From the NCBI GenBank assembly GCA_038198775.1, contig JBBPZV010000038.1, forward strand, positions 147,643 to 211,642: a stretch of 64,000 nt of DNA. The letters run 5' to 3'. Positions 63,682 to 64,000 of the stretch are shown here, piece by piece (position 1 is the first letter of the stretch; every line of letters begins with the position of its first letter). The notes under the pieces are model-generated. The model ran no database searches. It was not told the DNA's origin and was given only the letters and a program-made list of their open reading frames with translations. Position numbers and translations under genes: made by a program. Source of the DNA: JACCYJ01 sp038198775 (GTDB lineage: Bacteria > Actinomycetota > Actinomycetes > Propionibacteriales > Nocardioidaceae).

Positions 63682-64000
63682 GGTCTGTCCCCTATCCCGA
63701 GAGAGAACCACAGCCTCGCACCTGGAGACAAGGGCGCGAAAGGAGATGACTGAAGTCGCATCGGTCGATCACCTGGAGTTACGAGTCGACTTTCTGCCAT
63801 CGGTCTGCTGGCGATTCTCCCGACAACATCGGAAGAAAATACCGGCGAAACACGAACTAGCCCCGGTCATTCATGACGGTGGGCGGATCGGTGGGTGGGG
63901 GGCTTGATCGTTGTGGCGGTTGTGCGCGCTTACCTTGGGTATGACGTTGCGCCGGCTGGCGCTGCCGGGCTGCGGTTCTCCGGGGTCCTCGGTGGTGGGC
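63682..64000. other. interval without a supported gene
   Basis: These 319 bp contain the upstream region of the propeller gene and run to the window edge. No frame has convincing coding character, and no hairpin, tRNA or operator stands out. GC content falls around 63780-63860, which may mark the promoter. Confidence 0.5.

Overview
The window is high-GC DNA with GTG and TTG starts, GGAGG-type ribosome binding sites and long runs of genes joined by GTGA/ATGA overlaps. It carries mycothiol chemistry (mca), wax ester/DGAT acyltransferase, UgpC-type ABC ATPase, DUF4307, DUF501, and the mfd-mazG-eno-ftsB-DUF501-ppx run. Together these place it in the Actinomycetota. A Propionibacteriales/Nocardioidaceae-like host is plausible, but family level cannot be fixed from the sequence alone.

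Region 1 (about 0.1-17.5 kb) looks accessory. It holds a two-Rossmann flavoprotein, a four-helix membrane protein, a zinc-ribbon FHA protein, a Kef/CPA2-type antiporter (opposite strand), a soluble Ser/Thr kinase, a membrane protease carrying two FHA domains, and a divergent VWA + PP2C / kinase set that matches the published TerY-P triad. Interleaved with these are three paralogous single-pass membrane proteins (A 6495-7652, B 9393-10934, C 15954-17528). They share a conserved ~105-residue N-terminal cytosolic domain and a cysteine-pair/YWD ectodomain that is duplicated in B and C. I recognise no described family for them. The set as a whole looks like a phospho-threonine signalling module spanning the membrane, and it is the best candidate here for an undescribed system. 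glpX and a PfkB sugar kinase sit between the triad kinase and paralog C.

Region 2 (17.5-31 kb) starts with a decayed fragment of fumC, then an alpha/beta hydrolase, APC permease, WS/DGAT acyltransferase, a spermidine-synthase-like methyltransferase, intact fumC, a DUF2079 membrane protein, a lytic-transglycosylase-like protein, a UgpC-type ATPase, PIN-PhoH ATPase, cis-prenyltransferase and hemolysin III protein. Region 3 (31-51 kb) is largely conserved actinobacterial chromosome: a ribbon-helix-helix regulator with its operator, YyaL, a toxin-antitoxin scar, mca, DUF4307, greA, a DrrAB exporter, ilvA, PhoD, an AI-2E family protein, a MutL/GlmL-like ATPase, metB, msrA, cbs and others. Region 4 (51-64 kb) has a Phd/VapC toxin-antitoxin pair, an unusual class I tRNA with anticodon UAA, a family 5 uracil-DNA glycosylase, the ppx/DUF501/ftsB/eno/mazG/SurA-like/mfd run, cysQ and a secreted beta-propeller protein.

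Two families of small intergenic repeats were found. One is a 22-nt tandem repeat at three places, each time starting at the 3' end of a gene and in that gene's orientation. The other is an ~86-bp two-hairpin element in two copies, each between convergent genes. No integrase, transposase, CRISPR array, rRNA or prophage gene is visible.
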